From contig NZ_JH660660.1 of NCBI RefSeq assembly GCF_000262545.1, positions 1,016,975 to 1,080,974 of the forward strand: a stretch of 64,000 nt of DNA, read 5' to 3'. Made by a program: the position numbers and the translations under genes. A model generated the notes under the pieces. The model saw nothing but the letters and a program-made list of their open reading frames with translations, was not told the origin of the DNA and did no database searches. Origin of the DNA: Prevotella bivia DSM 20514. Lineage in GTDB: Bacteria > Bacteroidota > Bacteroidia > Bacteroidales > Bacteroidaceae. Below are positions 16,380 through 25,344 of this stretch, in pieces (the first letter of the stretch is position 1; each line of letters starts with the position of its first letter).

Positions 16380-17279
16380 TTAGATTTTTTCTTTCAACTT
16401 TTGGAACCGTTTTTGGTTTACTTTCTTATAGTTATATCCAAAGATATGTTTTTCTATCTTGCGGAAATTATAGGTAATCACAAACTTGAAGCGATCTATA
16501 AACAGTGTTTTCCCTTCTGTGTAGATGCTGTGCGGCACATATACAAAATAGAAATCGACAATGGAATCGAAAGCAGAAAACTGGCGATTAGGTTTTTGAA
16601 AAAGCCATATTTCCGAGTAGAAGCGGTCGTTTGAGATAATATTTGGATCAAAGTTGGGCAGTGTTCTTACAAAATCGGTACGCGCCCACCAGAAACTTCC
16701 ACTATACATCTTATAGTTTTTAGGAGGCCAGCGATAGCAGCCATAGGTATCGTAGCCGTTGGATAGCGTGTTTACTGCTACTTTCCATTTAGTAAATATG
16801 AAGTATTCTAAGAGTTCTCTCCAAGCCTCTATCTTGCGCTTGAAAGCAAGGAAGCGTTTATCTTTGCTAGTAAGTGATTGGTAGGTTATGCCTTTTGTGT
16901 GGAAGTAATATACCAAAGCATTCTCTTTTTCGCTTAATTGCTTGATAAATTCAAGGGCTGGATATTCGTAACATGTAGGGTCTTGATGTTGTGCGATAAT
17001 CTCTACTTTATCACTTCCTATCATATCTTTTAAGTGTTCGATGCTAGCCTCATTGTTAGTTACACAACTAAGATAAAGCTTCTTTGTCGCATCAAGTAGT
17101 CCACTTTCTTTTAAAGTCGTAATTTGTGCTGCAACAACGGGTTCCCATCCAATATCCATCATAACGTGATATACACCATAAATGGGCATTTTTGTCTCTG
17201 GAAAATGTTCCCATTGGCTTAGGTCTCGTGTGGTATATGTATGAAAAAAGCTATTGTATATTCTTCTAAAAATACCCAT
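16380..17279 (-). CDS. Predicted glycosyltransferase of the HTKG/FWWARTDF type
   Basis: This is a predicted cytoplasmic or membrane-associated glycosyltransferase. I recognise a pattern common to uncharacterised Bacteroidetes glycan-locus proteins: YGVYHVMMDIGWEPVVAAQI near residue 34, ALVYYFHTKGITYQ near 141, then YKMYSGSFWWARTDFVRTLP and SEIWLFQKP. No signal peptide is visible. It is the fourth and last gene of the operon with licD, the cytidylyltransferase and the SDR, and it shares one base with the SDR stop. A terminator follows. The sugar donor cannot be read from sequence. Confidence 0.65.
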   Translation of the reverse strand: MGIFRRIYNSFFHTYTTRDLSQWEHFPETKMPIYGVYHVMMDIGWEPVVAAQITTLKESGLLDATKKLYLSCVTNNEASIEHLKDMIGSDKVEIIAQHQDPTCYEYPALEFIKQLSEKENALVYYFHTKGITYQSLTSKDKRFLAFKRKIEAWRELLEYFIFTKWKVAVNTLSNGYDTYGCYRWPPKNYKMYSGSFWWARTDFVRTLPNFDPNIISNDRFYSEIWLFQKPNRQFSAFDSIVDFYFVYVPHSIYTEGKTLFIDRFKFVITYNFRKIEKHIFGYNYKKVNQKRFQKLKEKI

Positions 17280-18319
17280 TACATCGATTCTTTTAAATGT
17301 TTAATTAAGCGATCAAACATCTCTTCAAGGCTAAATGTAGCTTGCCAGCCCAAGTGTTCTATCTTCGTTGTTGATAGGCGAAGTTTTGTTGTTGGCGAAA
17401 AGCCTAGTCCCTCTTGTAGGTTAAAGATGAGTTTGCCTTGTGGATAGAAGCGATGGAGTACCATTTTTGCCATATCGCATATTGATATATAGCTCTTTTC
17501 GTTGGCTACGTTATATGCTTCTCCTGCTTCTCCACGTAGCATTATGTATAACATTGCTGATACAGCATCGGTTGTATAGCAATAACTTCGGCTTAATTCG
17601 CCCGTTGTGTTCAGTGTTATATCTTGCTGCTTAATCACCGCTTTGGCAAATTGGGCAAACACGCGGTTATCTTCTATTGCCACGCCAGCACCAAAGGTTT
17701 GTGCTAATCGTGCTACCTTTGCACTCACTCCATATTCCGAAGCATAGTTGTGGCAGAGAGCTTCAGCAGCTCTTTTTGCTAAAGGATAACTACTTCGTGT
17801 GGCCATTGGGTCAAGATAGCCTTGCTTTTCCTCTGTTAGGGCGTTGGAATCGTCGTAAATAGTGCCATAAACCTCCAGCGTAGAAGCTAAAACAAATGAT
17901 GACAAATGGGTTTTTCGAGCATAATCGAGTAAGGAGTTAGTGCCAAAAAACACCGTATTCATCGTTTCAATAGGTTGTTCGACAAAAGCTTTTGAAGCAG
18001 TAGGAGCAGCAAAATGGATGAGGGAATCTATATGCTCGGGCGCATCAAAGGGAACATGTTGCGCAAAGTCGTAAGTGAGAATACCAAACGATTTCGTTTC
18101 TTCGCCAAACATCTGACGTGCTTTTTCCGCATTGCGCACTATGGCAATAACACGTAGTTTGAGTTGGTGTTTACGATTGAGCATAAGCAAACACCGCGTC
18201 ATACACGAACCTAACAGACCTGTTGCACCAGTAATAGCTATTGTTTGGTTGCGAAGTTTGTCTTTGAGCGGAAAGTTATCCGCAAACTGTTTAATATCTT
18301 GAGTTAATACCGTATTCAT
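17279..18319 (-). CDS. NAD-dependent epimerase/dehydratase (extended SDR)
   Basis: This is a sugar-nucleotide or polyol-nucleotide oxidoreductase or epimerase. The NAD-binding Rossmann motif is ITGATGLLGSCM near residue 30. The catalytic pattern is Ser in LASTLEVYGT and YPLAK (Y-x-x-x-K) near residue 173. The frame can also start at an ATG at 18331 inside the upstream gene. The ATG at 18319, one base after the cytidylyltransferase stop, gives MNTVLTQDIKQFADN and seems at least as good. Coupled to an IspD/TarI-like cytidylyltransferase and LicD, it may make the reduced or epimerised group that becomes CDP-linked, much as the reductase half does in Bcs1. That role is inference. Confidence 0.8.
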   Translation of the reverse strand: MNTVLTQDIKQFADNFPLKDKLRNQTIAITGATGLLGSCMTRCLLMLNRKHQLKLRVIAIVRNAEKARQMFGEETKSFGILTYDFAQHVPFDAPEHIDSLIHFAAPTASKAFVEQPIETMNTVFFGTNSLLDYARKTHLSSFVLASTLEVYGTIYDDSNALTEEKQGYLDPMATRSSYPLAKRAAEALCHNYASEYGVSAKVARLAQTFGAGVAIEDNRVFAQFAKAVIKQQDITLNTTGELSRSYCYTTDAVSAMLYIMLRGEAGEAYNVANEKSYISICDMAKMVLHRFYPQGKLIFNLQEGLGFSPTTKLRLSTTKIEHLGWQATFSLEEMFDRLIKHLKESM

Positions 18320-18320
18320 C

Positions 18321-19040
18321 TTAAAATCCAAATATTTGCTGATCTTCTCGTACTGCGATCATAGCACGAAGCACAAAGAAGTCGGTAGGCGTTGTGATCT
18401 TAATATTTTCCATCGGTCCAATAATAGTCCCTAATATCTTTCCATAGTGGCTCATAATGGTACAAGAATCGATGAAATCGTGCTTTTCTTCAGCTCTAGC
18501 CTTGCGATGAACCTCCATTATATCGCCTAAAAGAAAACTTTGTGGAGCGCGTGCAATGAGCGAATTTTCGCGGGAAGGAATGCGCAAAGTTTTGTCTTCT
18601 TGTCGTACAATAAAGGTTTCTGTGGCAGGTACACAGGTGATACAACTACCACACTCTGCTACCTTATTGATATTATCGGTAATTGTTGTAGTGGTGATGA
18701 GAGGGCGAACACCATCGTGGATTAGCACTATAGACTTGTCGTCATGGGCATATTCTTCTGCAGCACAAAGACCATTATAGATAGAATCTTGTCCCGTTTT
18801 TCCTCCATGAACAATCTTTACCACTTTATTAATCTCGAATTTGCGGATCATTTTTTCCAAGAATGGTATCCAGTCCTCAATGCACGATACCACAATAGCA
18901 TCTATCATTGGGTGATTATCGAAGAGTTCGAGGGTATAAATGATAATGGGTTTACCATTTAGTTCAAGGAATTGTTTTGGCTTTCCTTGTGTGTGCATGC
19001 GCTGACCAGATCCACCAGCGAAGATTACTGCTATATTCAT
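18321..19040 (-). CDS. IspD/TarI-like cytidylyltransferase
   Basis: It transfers CMP from CTP to an alcohol phosphate. IFAGGSGQRMHTQGKPKQF at residues 6-24 is the nucleotide-binding loop. IVLIHDGVRPLIT near residue 104 and VPATETFIV near 138 are the other family signatures. IspD (2-C-methylerythritol 4-phosphate) and TarI (ribitol 5-phosphate) share this fold. The operon with licD, an SDR and a glycosyltransferase argues for a polyol- or choline-type substrate used on a surface glycan rather than isoprenoid synthesis. The MEP gene dxr is 19 kb away in a housekeeping operon. Substrate choice remains open. Confidence 0.8.
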   Translation of the reverse strand: MNIAVIFAGGSGQRMHTQGKPKQFLELNGKPIIIYTLELFDNHPMIDAIVVSCIEDWIPFLEKMIRKFEINKVVKIVHGGKTGQDSIYNGLCAAEEYAHDDKSIVLIHDGVRPLITTTTITDNINKVAECGSCITCVPATETFIVRQEDKTLRIPSRENSLIARAPQSFLLGDIMEVHRKARAEEKHDFIDSCTIMSHYGKILGTIIGPMENIKITTPTDFFVLRAMIAVREDQQIFGF

Positions 19041-19079
19041 AACTTGAAAACTAAGATGAATAATAAAAAAAATATCGAT

Positions 19080-19916
19080 TTAATCGAGAAAAACTACATC
19101 TATTTTATGCCTGTCGCGTTTATCTTTTGGCGGTAGGTTCATATAGTTGCCATAGGCAATACGACATATTTCTTCAGGATTGGCAGGACCTTCAAAGATA
19201 TGCCCTTCAAACATTATATCTTTATGTGGAAACATAATACGTTCTGGGTTTTGCTCGTAAAACCAAGCACCATAGGAGTGCATGTAGTTGGTTGGATCGC
19301 CAAACATTTTTCCAAAGTTACGAAATAGCGGGAAGATAATGTTGTGAAGTGTTTTATAGCCTAATTGTGCTAAGTGTGGGTGCTTACCAGCAAACTTTAA
19401 GTTGACATTCACCGACAACTTTGCAGCAAAGCGTTGTAGCCAAGGTATCATATATCCCTCGTAAGGAAAAATGTCAATGTGTAAGCCGCGAAATTTCTGT
19501 GCTTCGTGCATTCTACGATCCTCGCTCTCGCCTTCGTCGTGGCTTCGGTTTTCAGTTTTTAAGTCGCGTAAGCATGCCCATTCCTTATAAAAGCCTGCAT
19601 CGGTGCTGTTATCTTGCAATATAAATTGTGGATGCGGGTGTGCTTTAAGGTAGTCGCAAAGGCGTTTGAAGTCCTTTTGGTGTACAACAAAGTCTATGTC
19701 GTCATCCCAAGGAATAAATCCTTGGTGGCGCAAAGCTCCTAACACATTGCCACCATCTAATCGGCATGGTATGCCTATCTCCTTTGCTGTTTGCTGGAGG
19801 TAGATAGCCATATCAAGTAAACGTAGCTGTGCGCGTCGTAAAACTGATCCGTCAGGATTGTATTCCTCACGCAAAGATGCTTGTGTTTCGCCTGTATTGA
19901 AAGTTGTTATCATCAC
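19080..19916 (-). CDS. LicD family phosphotransferase
   Basis: LicD proteins transfer phosphocholine, phosphoribitol or a similar group from a CDP-donor to a sugar. The hallmark is CRLDGGNVLGALRHQGF followed by IPWDDDIDFVV at residues 51-78, whose acidic cluster DDDID (71-75) binds the metal. FRGLHIDIFPYEGY near residue 143 is the second signature. The protein is 278 residues with no signal peptide. It is the first gene of the four-gene minus-strand operon and has a perfect promoter 19 bases upstream. The paired cytidylyltransferase would supply the CDP-donor. Confidence 0.88.
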   Translation of the reverse strand: MMITTFNTGETQASLREEYNPDGSVLRRAQLRLLDMAIYLQQTAKEIGIPCRLDGGNVLGALRHQGFIPWDDDIDFVVHQKDFKRLCDYLKAHPHPQFILQDNSTDAGFYKEWACLRDLKTENRSHDEGESEDRRMHEAQKFRGLHIDIFPYEGYMIPWLQRFAAKLSVNVNLKFAGKHPHLAQLGYKTLHNIIFPLFRNFGKMFGDPTNYMHSYGAWFYEQNPERIMFPHKDIMFEGHIFEGPANPEEICRIAYGNYMNLPPKDKRDRHKIDVVFLD

Positions 19917-19935
19917 TGTTTTTCCTTTGTTATTG

Positions 19936-19966
19936 CAAAAATAATATTAAATGGTGGATGAGCAAA
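19936..19966 (-). promoter_or_regulatory. Perfect promoter of the licD operon
   Basis: On the minus strand TTTG (19966-19963), exactly 19 bases, then TATTTTTG (19943-19936). It lies directly before the licD ATG at 19916. Confidence 0.8.
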
Positions 19967-20027
19967 GGAAAAGAGATTAATCTTTTAAGGGGTATTTTAA
20001 TAATAGTTCTTATTAGGTCTGTTTTCA

Positions 20028-20059
20028 TTTGGCTTTTCTTTCGTTTTATCGTACTTTTG
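20028..20059 (+). promoter_or_regulatory. Promoter of the Wzx-like flippase gene
   Basis: TTTG (20028-20031), 20 bases, TACTTTTG (20052-20059). It is divergent from the licD operon promoter 62 bases away. Confidence 0.7.
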
Positions 20060-20104
20060 TAAACTTACGCAAAGGCAAATATAAAAGTTTGTGTTATAGT
20101 TATA

Positions 20105-21550
20105 ATGGAGAAAGAAACACTAAAGGAAAAAACAGCAAAGGGCTTGTTTTGGGGAGCGCTTAATAATGGTACGATGCAGGTTCTGAATGCTGTTATTGGT
20201 ATTTTCCTAGCTCGATTATTATCACCTGCCGATTATGGATTGGTGGGTATGCTTGCTGTTTTCACTGCTGTGGCAGGTGCTTTGCAAGAAAGTGGTTTCA
20301 CATCTGCTTTGGCTAATATGGAGAATCCCTCGGATAAAGATTACAATGCAGTGTTTTGGTTTAGCACTTTAGTGAGTTGCTGTTCATACGCTTTGCTCTT
20401 CTTTGCAGCCCCTTTGATAGCCAACTTCTTCCATCATCCTGAACTTATCCTTTTATCTCGCTTCCTCTTTGCTTCTTTGCTTTTCTCTGCATTGGGTACT
20501 GCTCCTACAGCCTATTTATTTAAAAATATGATAGTGAGGGAAACTACTATTTTGCGTATTCTTTCACTTTTTGTTTCAGGTATTGTGGGAATAATACTTG
20601 CTTTTCAGGGATATGCTTATTGGAGTTTGGCATGGCAACAATTCTTGTTCATTGCTTTGATGAGTATTGGTAGGTTTTTTATCATACCATGGCGCCCAAC
20701 CCTGAAGATAGATTTTGATCCTATTAAGCAGATGTTTTCCTTTAGTTATAAGATTTTGCTTACAACGGTGGTCAACGCTTTAAGCCAAAATCTCCTAACA
20801 TTTATCTTTGGGCGTTGCTATTCGGCAAAGTCGGTGGGCAACTTTTCACAAGCTTTTAAGTGGGATACGATGGCAAGTACCTTTGTGTCTGGTACTATTG
20901 CAATGGTGGCTCAACCTATATTGGTGGAAGTAAACAAAGATAAAGATCGTCAGCTTCAGGTCTTTCGCAAGATGCTTCGCTTCACAGCCTTTTTAGCTTT
21001 TCCCGCAATGTTTGGATTGGCAATGATAGCTAATGAGTTTATTATGCTTTTAATTTCAGCCAAATGGGTAGATAGTATTCCTTTGTTGCGTATCCTTTGT
21101 GTGAGTGGTGCCTTCTTGCCTTTCTATACAATGTATCAGAATTTGATAGTGAGTAGAGGGAAGTCGGCTATCTATATGTGGTGTACAATTGCGCTAATCC
21201 TTGTTCAACTAGCAACAGTCTTGGCTTGTTTCCGCTATGGTATTGTGATAATGGTGAGCATATACACCTTTGCAACGGTGTTATGGCTCTTTGTTTGGCA
21301 ATATTTTGCCCATAAAGAAATAGGCATTCGCCTTCTTGATGTTATGAAAGATATTATGCCTTATTTCTTGATTTCGCTAGGAATTATGATCTTTACTTAT
21401 TTTGTAACTAGCTTTATTACCAACCTTGTCATATTATTAGTGGCACGCATTCTTATGGCAGGTGTACTTTATTTTGTGATAATGAAGCTTTTAGGATCAC
21501 AGATACTTAACGAATGTATGGCTTATTTTTTACGTAAGAGAGCATCGTGA
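20105..21550 (+). CDS. Lipopolysaccharide/polysaccharide flippase, Wzx (MOP superfamily)
   Basis: This is a predicted inner-membrane flippase for lipid-linked oligosaccharide. The N-terminus KGLFWGALNNGTMQVLNAVI, then LARLLSPADYGLVGMLAVF and GFTSALANME, is typical of the WzxC/PST family. About 12-14 hydrophobic segments span the 481 residues. It has its own promoter, diverges from the licD operon and converges on the GT2 gene. Its last 28 bases overlap the end of that opposite-strand gene, so no terminator separates them. It is likely to export the glycan built by the flanking enzymes. Confidence 0.88.
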   Translation: MEKETLKEKTAKGLFWGALNNGTMQVLNAVIGIFLARLLSPADYGLVGMLAVFTAVAGALQESGFTSALANMENPSDKDYNAVFWFSTLVSCCSYALLFFAAPLIANFFHHPELILLSRFLFASLLFSALGTAPTAYLFKNMIVRETTILRILSLFVSGIVGIILAFQGYAYWSLAWQQFLFIALMSIGRFFIIPWRPTLKIDFDPIKQMFSFSYKILLTTVVNALSQNLLTFIFGRCYSAKSVGNFSQAFKWDTMASTFVSGTIAMVAQPILVEVNKDKDRQLQVFRKMLRFTAFLAFPAMFGLAMIANEFIMLLISAKWVDSIPLLRILCVSGAFLPFYTMYQNLIVSRGKSAIYMWCTIALILVQLATVLACFRYGIVIMVSIYTFATVLWLFVWQYFAHKEIGIRLLDVMKDIMPYFLISLGIMIFTYFVTSFITNLVILLVARILMAGVLYFVIMKLLGSQILNECMAYFLRKRAS

Positions 21551-22503
21551 TACATGTATAGTTGCATAAAAGGATAGAGAATAGCACGTATCTGTTTAGT
21601 AATTCCTCCATTAGAAGTATGGAATAGTTGTTTAGCATGCTTCATAAACAAGTATTGAAGGTGTATTAAACTTATTATATCACTTTTACATTCTAGTAGC
21701 ATCATGCGTTTTGCATCGATGAAATCTTGTGTTTTTATGTCTTTAAAGTAGTTTAGTAAGGCTAATTTTCCTTCATAAATAGGGATTGCCACTTCACGTG
21801 TTTCATGATAATGCTTTAAGCCCCATACTAGTTCTGTAAGCGCATTACGCCATGAAGGCAAGCTCTTACTATAATCAGTATAGGTGCTAGCTTCGGCATG
21901 ACGGCGGAAGTTGACCAGTATTTTATCAATAAATACGATACTATTGTGCGCACTAGCTGTGATAGATAGGGCTGCATCGTATAACGAAATACGATAAAAA
22001 GGGTGATGAAGTGGTGGAAGCATTGCAAGAAGCTCACGCTTAAAAAGCAAGGTATGTCCCGGCAAACATAGAAAGAGCATACGAAAGATGCTTACGTTTC
22101 TAGGGCGATTATCGAAATGAGCAAAGGATCCATCGGTAGAAAATGGTCGGCTATGTCCACTACATAGCAACTTGTTTCCTATAGCTTCCATTTGTGAGGC
22201 TATCTTATCTTTCTCCCAAATATCATCTTGATCGGCAATGGCAATGTATTCCCCTGTGGCACGTTGCATAGCTGAAAGGAAATTAGCGTTTACCCCATGT
22301 GCACCCATGTTATGAAAAGTGCGCATCTGAGGGAATATGTTGTCATATTCTTTTAGTATGTCCCATGTTTCATCAGTCGATCCATCGTCTTGCACAATGA
22401 CTTCATACAAAGGGTAAGTTTGTGCAAAAATAGAATCAAGCTGTTCTCGCAAATACTTAGCTCCGTTATAGGTGCAGATAACAATAGATACGGTTGCTGA
22501 CAT
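21523..22503 (-). CDS. Glycosyltransferase family 2
   Basis: This is an inverting cytoplasmic glycosyltransferase with a GT-A fold. VSIVICTYNGAKYLREQLDS at residues 5-24 and VIVQDDGSTDETWDI near 36 bind the nucleotide sugar. IAIADQDDIWEKDK holds the DxD-like metal site near residue 90. This N-terminal pattern is common among rhamnosyltransferase-like GT2 proteins. The 326-residue protein is the last of the nine-gene minus-strand operon, 12 bases after the second DUF6080 gene. Its 3' end overlaps the convergent flippase gene by 28 bases. Confidence 0.9.
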   Translation of the reverse strand: MSATVSIVICTYNGAKYLREQLDSIFAQTYPLYEVIVQDDGSTDETWDILKEYDNIFPQMRTFHNMGAHGVNANFLSAMQRATGEYIAIADQDDIWEKDKIASQMEAIGNKLLCSGHSRPFSTDGSFAHFDNRPRNVSIFRMLFLCLPGHTLLFKRELLAMLPPLHHPFYRISLYDAALSITASAHNSIVFIDKILVNFRRHAEASTYTDYSKSLPSWRNALTELVWGLKHYHETREVAIPIYEGKLALLNYFKDIKTQDFIDAKRMMLLECKSDIISLIHLQYLFMKHAKQLFHTSNGGITKQIRAILYPFMQLYMYHDALLRKK

Positions 22504-22515
22504 AGGAAAGAAGGG

Positions 22516-23946
22516 TTATAAGAAGTGAGAAACAAAGAGCGTGGTGTTATACACGAGTAGGTAAGCTGTCAGACCTGCTACAAGGATCGTTACTCTCTTG
22601 CGTGTTTTACCCCTAAGCGTACAAAGCAAATAACCTATAGCAATAGGGATAGCATAAGCCCAATGGGCTGTCATAATATAAACTTCATTGAGTCCGAAGC
22701 CTAATCCGAGATGAAGCACCATATCCAGTGCAAAGAACGATAGTACAAGCCATAAAAAACGTTTGCGTCTGCCAGCCCAAATACCTGCAACGAAGAGTAA
22801 GAAAAGAACTCCCTCTACAATATAATTATAGGTAGCAGAGTATTGAACAATAATAGGACGACTACGCAATACATCTTGTAAAGTGTTCTTTTGATGAAGT
22901 TGTAATCCTTCGCCAAAAAGGTTTTCTACGATAGAAGGAATACGTGGCGTTGATATATCACTCCAGCTAAGGAAAAACTTTTTTGTAATAGGCTTGCCTG
23001 CATGTGCAAAGACTGGTTTTTTATTCTTCTTAGCTATTTGTGCTTTACGATGGTCAATCCATATCTTTTGAAATACTTTTGATTGCTCTGCGGTATCCCT
23101 TATTTGTGTAGTATCGCGGAAAATGGCAAGCATCTGTGCCCTTTCTTTTGCACGGAATTTTCGTTCTTTCTGTCTTCTTTCTTTCCTTTGTGGCTCGCGA
23201 AAGGTGTTATCTTCCCATTTCCCGAAGTATAACATTAATGCTCCTGGCAGGAGAATAGCTAAGATTAGATTAGCTGGTCGGAAGAAACGCTTTCTATTGC
23301 ACATAAAGTTTGCCATAAAAATCTTCAATCCGTTATTAAGCGTAGTTCCTGCAGTAATGATAAAAAGCAAAATAGTAGTACGTTTACTAAATTGTGTTTT
23401 TGTTTCTATCTTTAACCCACTAATGTATAAAGTGAGTAGTAACAAGAAAGCAGAGATGATGAAATGATCGGGCGAAATAGAGGCTAAAAGTACGTAGGCA
23501 AAAGCATAGAACATAGTAGCAAGTATTACCGCCTCCCCTTGCGATAGCTTTATCACTTCTCGCCCTATACGTATAAGGAAGATGAAACCAAACACCGAAC
23601 AGAAAAGCAGAACGATAGCAATGAGTGGATGCATACAGTTGACACCCGTGAGGAGCATCAATCCCTTATTGACAAGATAGAGCGGATAATAGAATGGTGC
23701 AAGTAAGGGGTGGCGCACAATATCGTAAGACAAACGCCAATCGGAAACTACAACACATGTTAGCGGATCAAAGCCCGAAATGCCAAAAGTATCTAATATT
23801 ATCTTATTATACTCTTTTCTTATCTGTGAAAATACATTATAGTATTTAGCAATCACCATTATTTGCAAGGTGAGTTGCCATAGGAAGAAGAGTAATACAG
23901 GAAACTTTTCTTCTCTACGAATGGTGAATATTTCTTTTAGTTTCAT
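22516..23946 (-). CDS. DUF6080-like multi-span membrane protein (paralogue 2)
   Basis: This integral membrane protein of 476 residues has about ten hydrophobic spans and one Lys/Arg-rich loop (residues 230-300, many KERRQKE-like runs). It is a clear paralogue of the preceding gene. Shared words include VRHPLLAPFYYPLYL versus IRHPLYLTFLMPLFL, SPDHFIISA versus VPDHFIISM, DISTPRI, and GLNEVYIMTAHWAYAIPIAI versus GINEVYIMTAGWAFIIPIAI. The layout resembles GT-C glycosyltransferases that use lipid-linked sugars, but no family-wide catalytic motif is obvious to me. It overlaps the upstream paralogue by 4 bases. Confidence 0.65.
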   Translation of the reverse strand: MKLKEIFTIRREEKFPVLLFFLWQLTLQIMVIAKYYNVFSQIRKEYNKIILDTFGISGFDPLTCVVVSDWRLSYDIVRHPLLAPFYYPLYLVNKGLMLLTGVNCMHPLIAIVLLFCSVFGFIFLIRIGREVIKLSQGEAVILATMFYAFAYVLLASISPDHFIISAFLLLLTLYISGLKIETKTQFSKRTTILLFIITAGTTLNNGLKIFMANFMCNRKRFFRPANLILAILLPGALMLYFGKWEDNTFREPQRKERRQKERKFRAKERAQMLAIFRDTTQIRDTAEQSKVFQKIWIDHRKAQIAKKNKKPVFAHAGKPITKKFFLSWSDISTPRIPSIVENLFGEGLQLHQKNTLQDVLRSRPIIVQYSATYNYIVEGVLFLLFVAGIWAGRRKRFLWLVLSFFALDMVLHLGLGFGLNEVYIMTAHWAYAIPIAIGYLLCTLRGKTRKRVTILVAGLTAYLLVYNTTLFVSHFL

Positions 23947-25295
23947 AATAGTAGATATTGAGCAATGTTTCCACCATTATATATCGCTAGATATACGGTA
24001 AAAAGTATTAGTAGAAAATTTAAAAAGTAAGCATACTTTGTGGAAAGTTTACGTAATAAAAATCCAATAGCAATAGGAATGATGAAAGCCCAACCTGCAG
24101 TCATAATATACACTTCATTGATACCGAAGCCTAGAATAAGATGAAGTGTAACATCGCAAGCTAACCAAGCCAAGAGCATTTGGAAGAATTTCTCACGTCG
24201 TGCCACAAAGATACCTGCTATAAAGAGCAATACTATGGTGGCTTCAATGACATATTTATACCAATGGGTATAAGCAACGAAGATGGGACGATCCCACGAA
24301 ACATCTTTCAGCAAGTAGTGTTTATGTAAGATAATCGACTCGCCAAAAACATTTTCTACCAATGTTTTTATACGAGGAGTCGATATATCCATCATTTTTG
24401 TGATAGGACCATCACCGGCAGGCTTACCCGTATGTTCTTTCATCCATTTATTTCGAGCATTGAAATGAGCCGTTGTCTTAGCCGCATCTTTCTTCATTTT
24501 CTTATCTACGATACCTTTTATCACTTCCTTTTGTGGCACTTCAAGGGTATAATATTGGTATTGACGAATACCGATGAGGGATAAAAAAGGTAAGATAATA
24601 CCGATGAAAAGGAACTTTTTGCTAAAAAATCCTTTCCAACCATTGGTGAACAGTCCTGCCAACATCGTCTTAGCAGCATTAGATGTTGCCATACCTGTGG
24701 TGAAGAATAATAGTACGAACGATTGCCACGCCTTTAGATGTACCCCCTTCTTCATCTTGATACCTACAATATAGAGTGTCATTGCAAGGAACATCATTGA
24801 GATAATGAAATGGTCGGGTACCATTGTTGGTAATAAAATATGGGCAAACGAAAAGAGGAATAAGGTAAGAAGGGTAGCTTGACTTTGCTTTAATTCCATC
24901 ACTTCTCGGAATACTCTATACATAAAAATAGCAGCATAAAGGGCAGAGAAAATAAGAATTACAGCCATAAAATATACCGCAAAGTTGTATCCTAAATTAT
25001 CAATTAGCCACGAGTTGATAAGAAAGAGTGGCATTAAGAAGGTGAGATAAAGTGGATGTCGGATCGTTTCAAAGTGGATACGCATCCCCGAAATAGTAAT
25101 CCACGACCAGTTGTCATAACCTGACATACGGAAGTTTTTAGTGAATAATGACCAAAAACCACCATGTGCTCCCATTGTATAGACACCATAATGGCTATAA
25201 ATGAGCATCGCATTGAAGCTCACAAATACCAATAATAGGGCGAAAGCTAACCAACGCTCTTCTTTTTTTATCTTAAAAATTCCTAGTGCAGACAT
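23943..25295 (-). CDS. DUF6080-like multi-span membrane protein (paralogue 1)
   Basis: This 450-residue membrane protein has about ten hydrophobic segments, starting after MSALGIFKIKKEERW. It shares conserved islands with the next gene (IRHPLYL, PDHFIIS, STPRIKTLVENVFGES, GINEVYIMTAGWAF). The pair probably arose by tandem duplication. I relate it to DUF6080 from memory of Bacteroidetes proteins. A GT-C-like transferase role is inferred from topology and from the UbiA, HAD and GtrA neighbours. A TAACTTTG box (25318-25325) directly upstream suggests an extra internal promoter. Confidence 0.65.
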   Translation of the reverse strand: MSALGIFKIKKEERWLAFALLLVFVSFNAMLIYSHYGVYTMGAHGGFWSLFTKNFRMSGYDNWSWITISGMRIHFETIRHPLYLTFLMPLFLINSWLIDNLGYNFAVYFMAVILIFSALYAAIFMYRVFREVMELKQSQATLLTLFLFSFAHILLPTMVPDHFIISMMFLAMTLYIVGIKMKKGVHLKAWQSFVLLFFTTGMATSNAAKTMLAGLFTNGWKGFFSKKFLFIGIILPFLSLIGIRQYQYYTLEVPQKEVIKGIVDKKMKKDAAKTTAHFNARNKWMKEHTGKPAGDGPITKMMDISTPRIKTLVENVFGESIILHKHYLLKDVSWDRPIFVAYTHWYKYVIEATIVLLFIAGIFVARREKFFQMLLAWLACDVTLHLILGFGINEVYIMTAGWAFIIPIAIGFLLRKLSTKYAYFLNFLLILFTVYLAIYNGGNIAQYLLL

Positions 25296-25317
25296 TATTA
25301 ATATGTAATATAGTCTG

Positions 25318-25325
25318 CAAAGTTA
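25318..25325 (-). promoter_or_regulatory. Possible internal promoter before the DUF6080 pair
   Basis: TAACTTTG on the minus strand lies in the 49-base gap between GtrA and DUF6080 paralogue 1, the widest gap in the nine-gene operon. No -33 element is clear. Confidence 0.4.
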
Positions 25326-25344
25326 CAAAATAAGTTGGTAAATA

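Noticed and set aside
18321..19040. Annotation as IspD of the MEP pathway
   Set aside because: Its operon with licD, an SDR and a glycosyltransferase favours a glycan role. It is kept as IspD/TarI-like because the substrate cannot be fixed from sequence.
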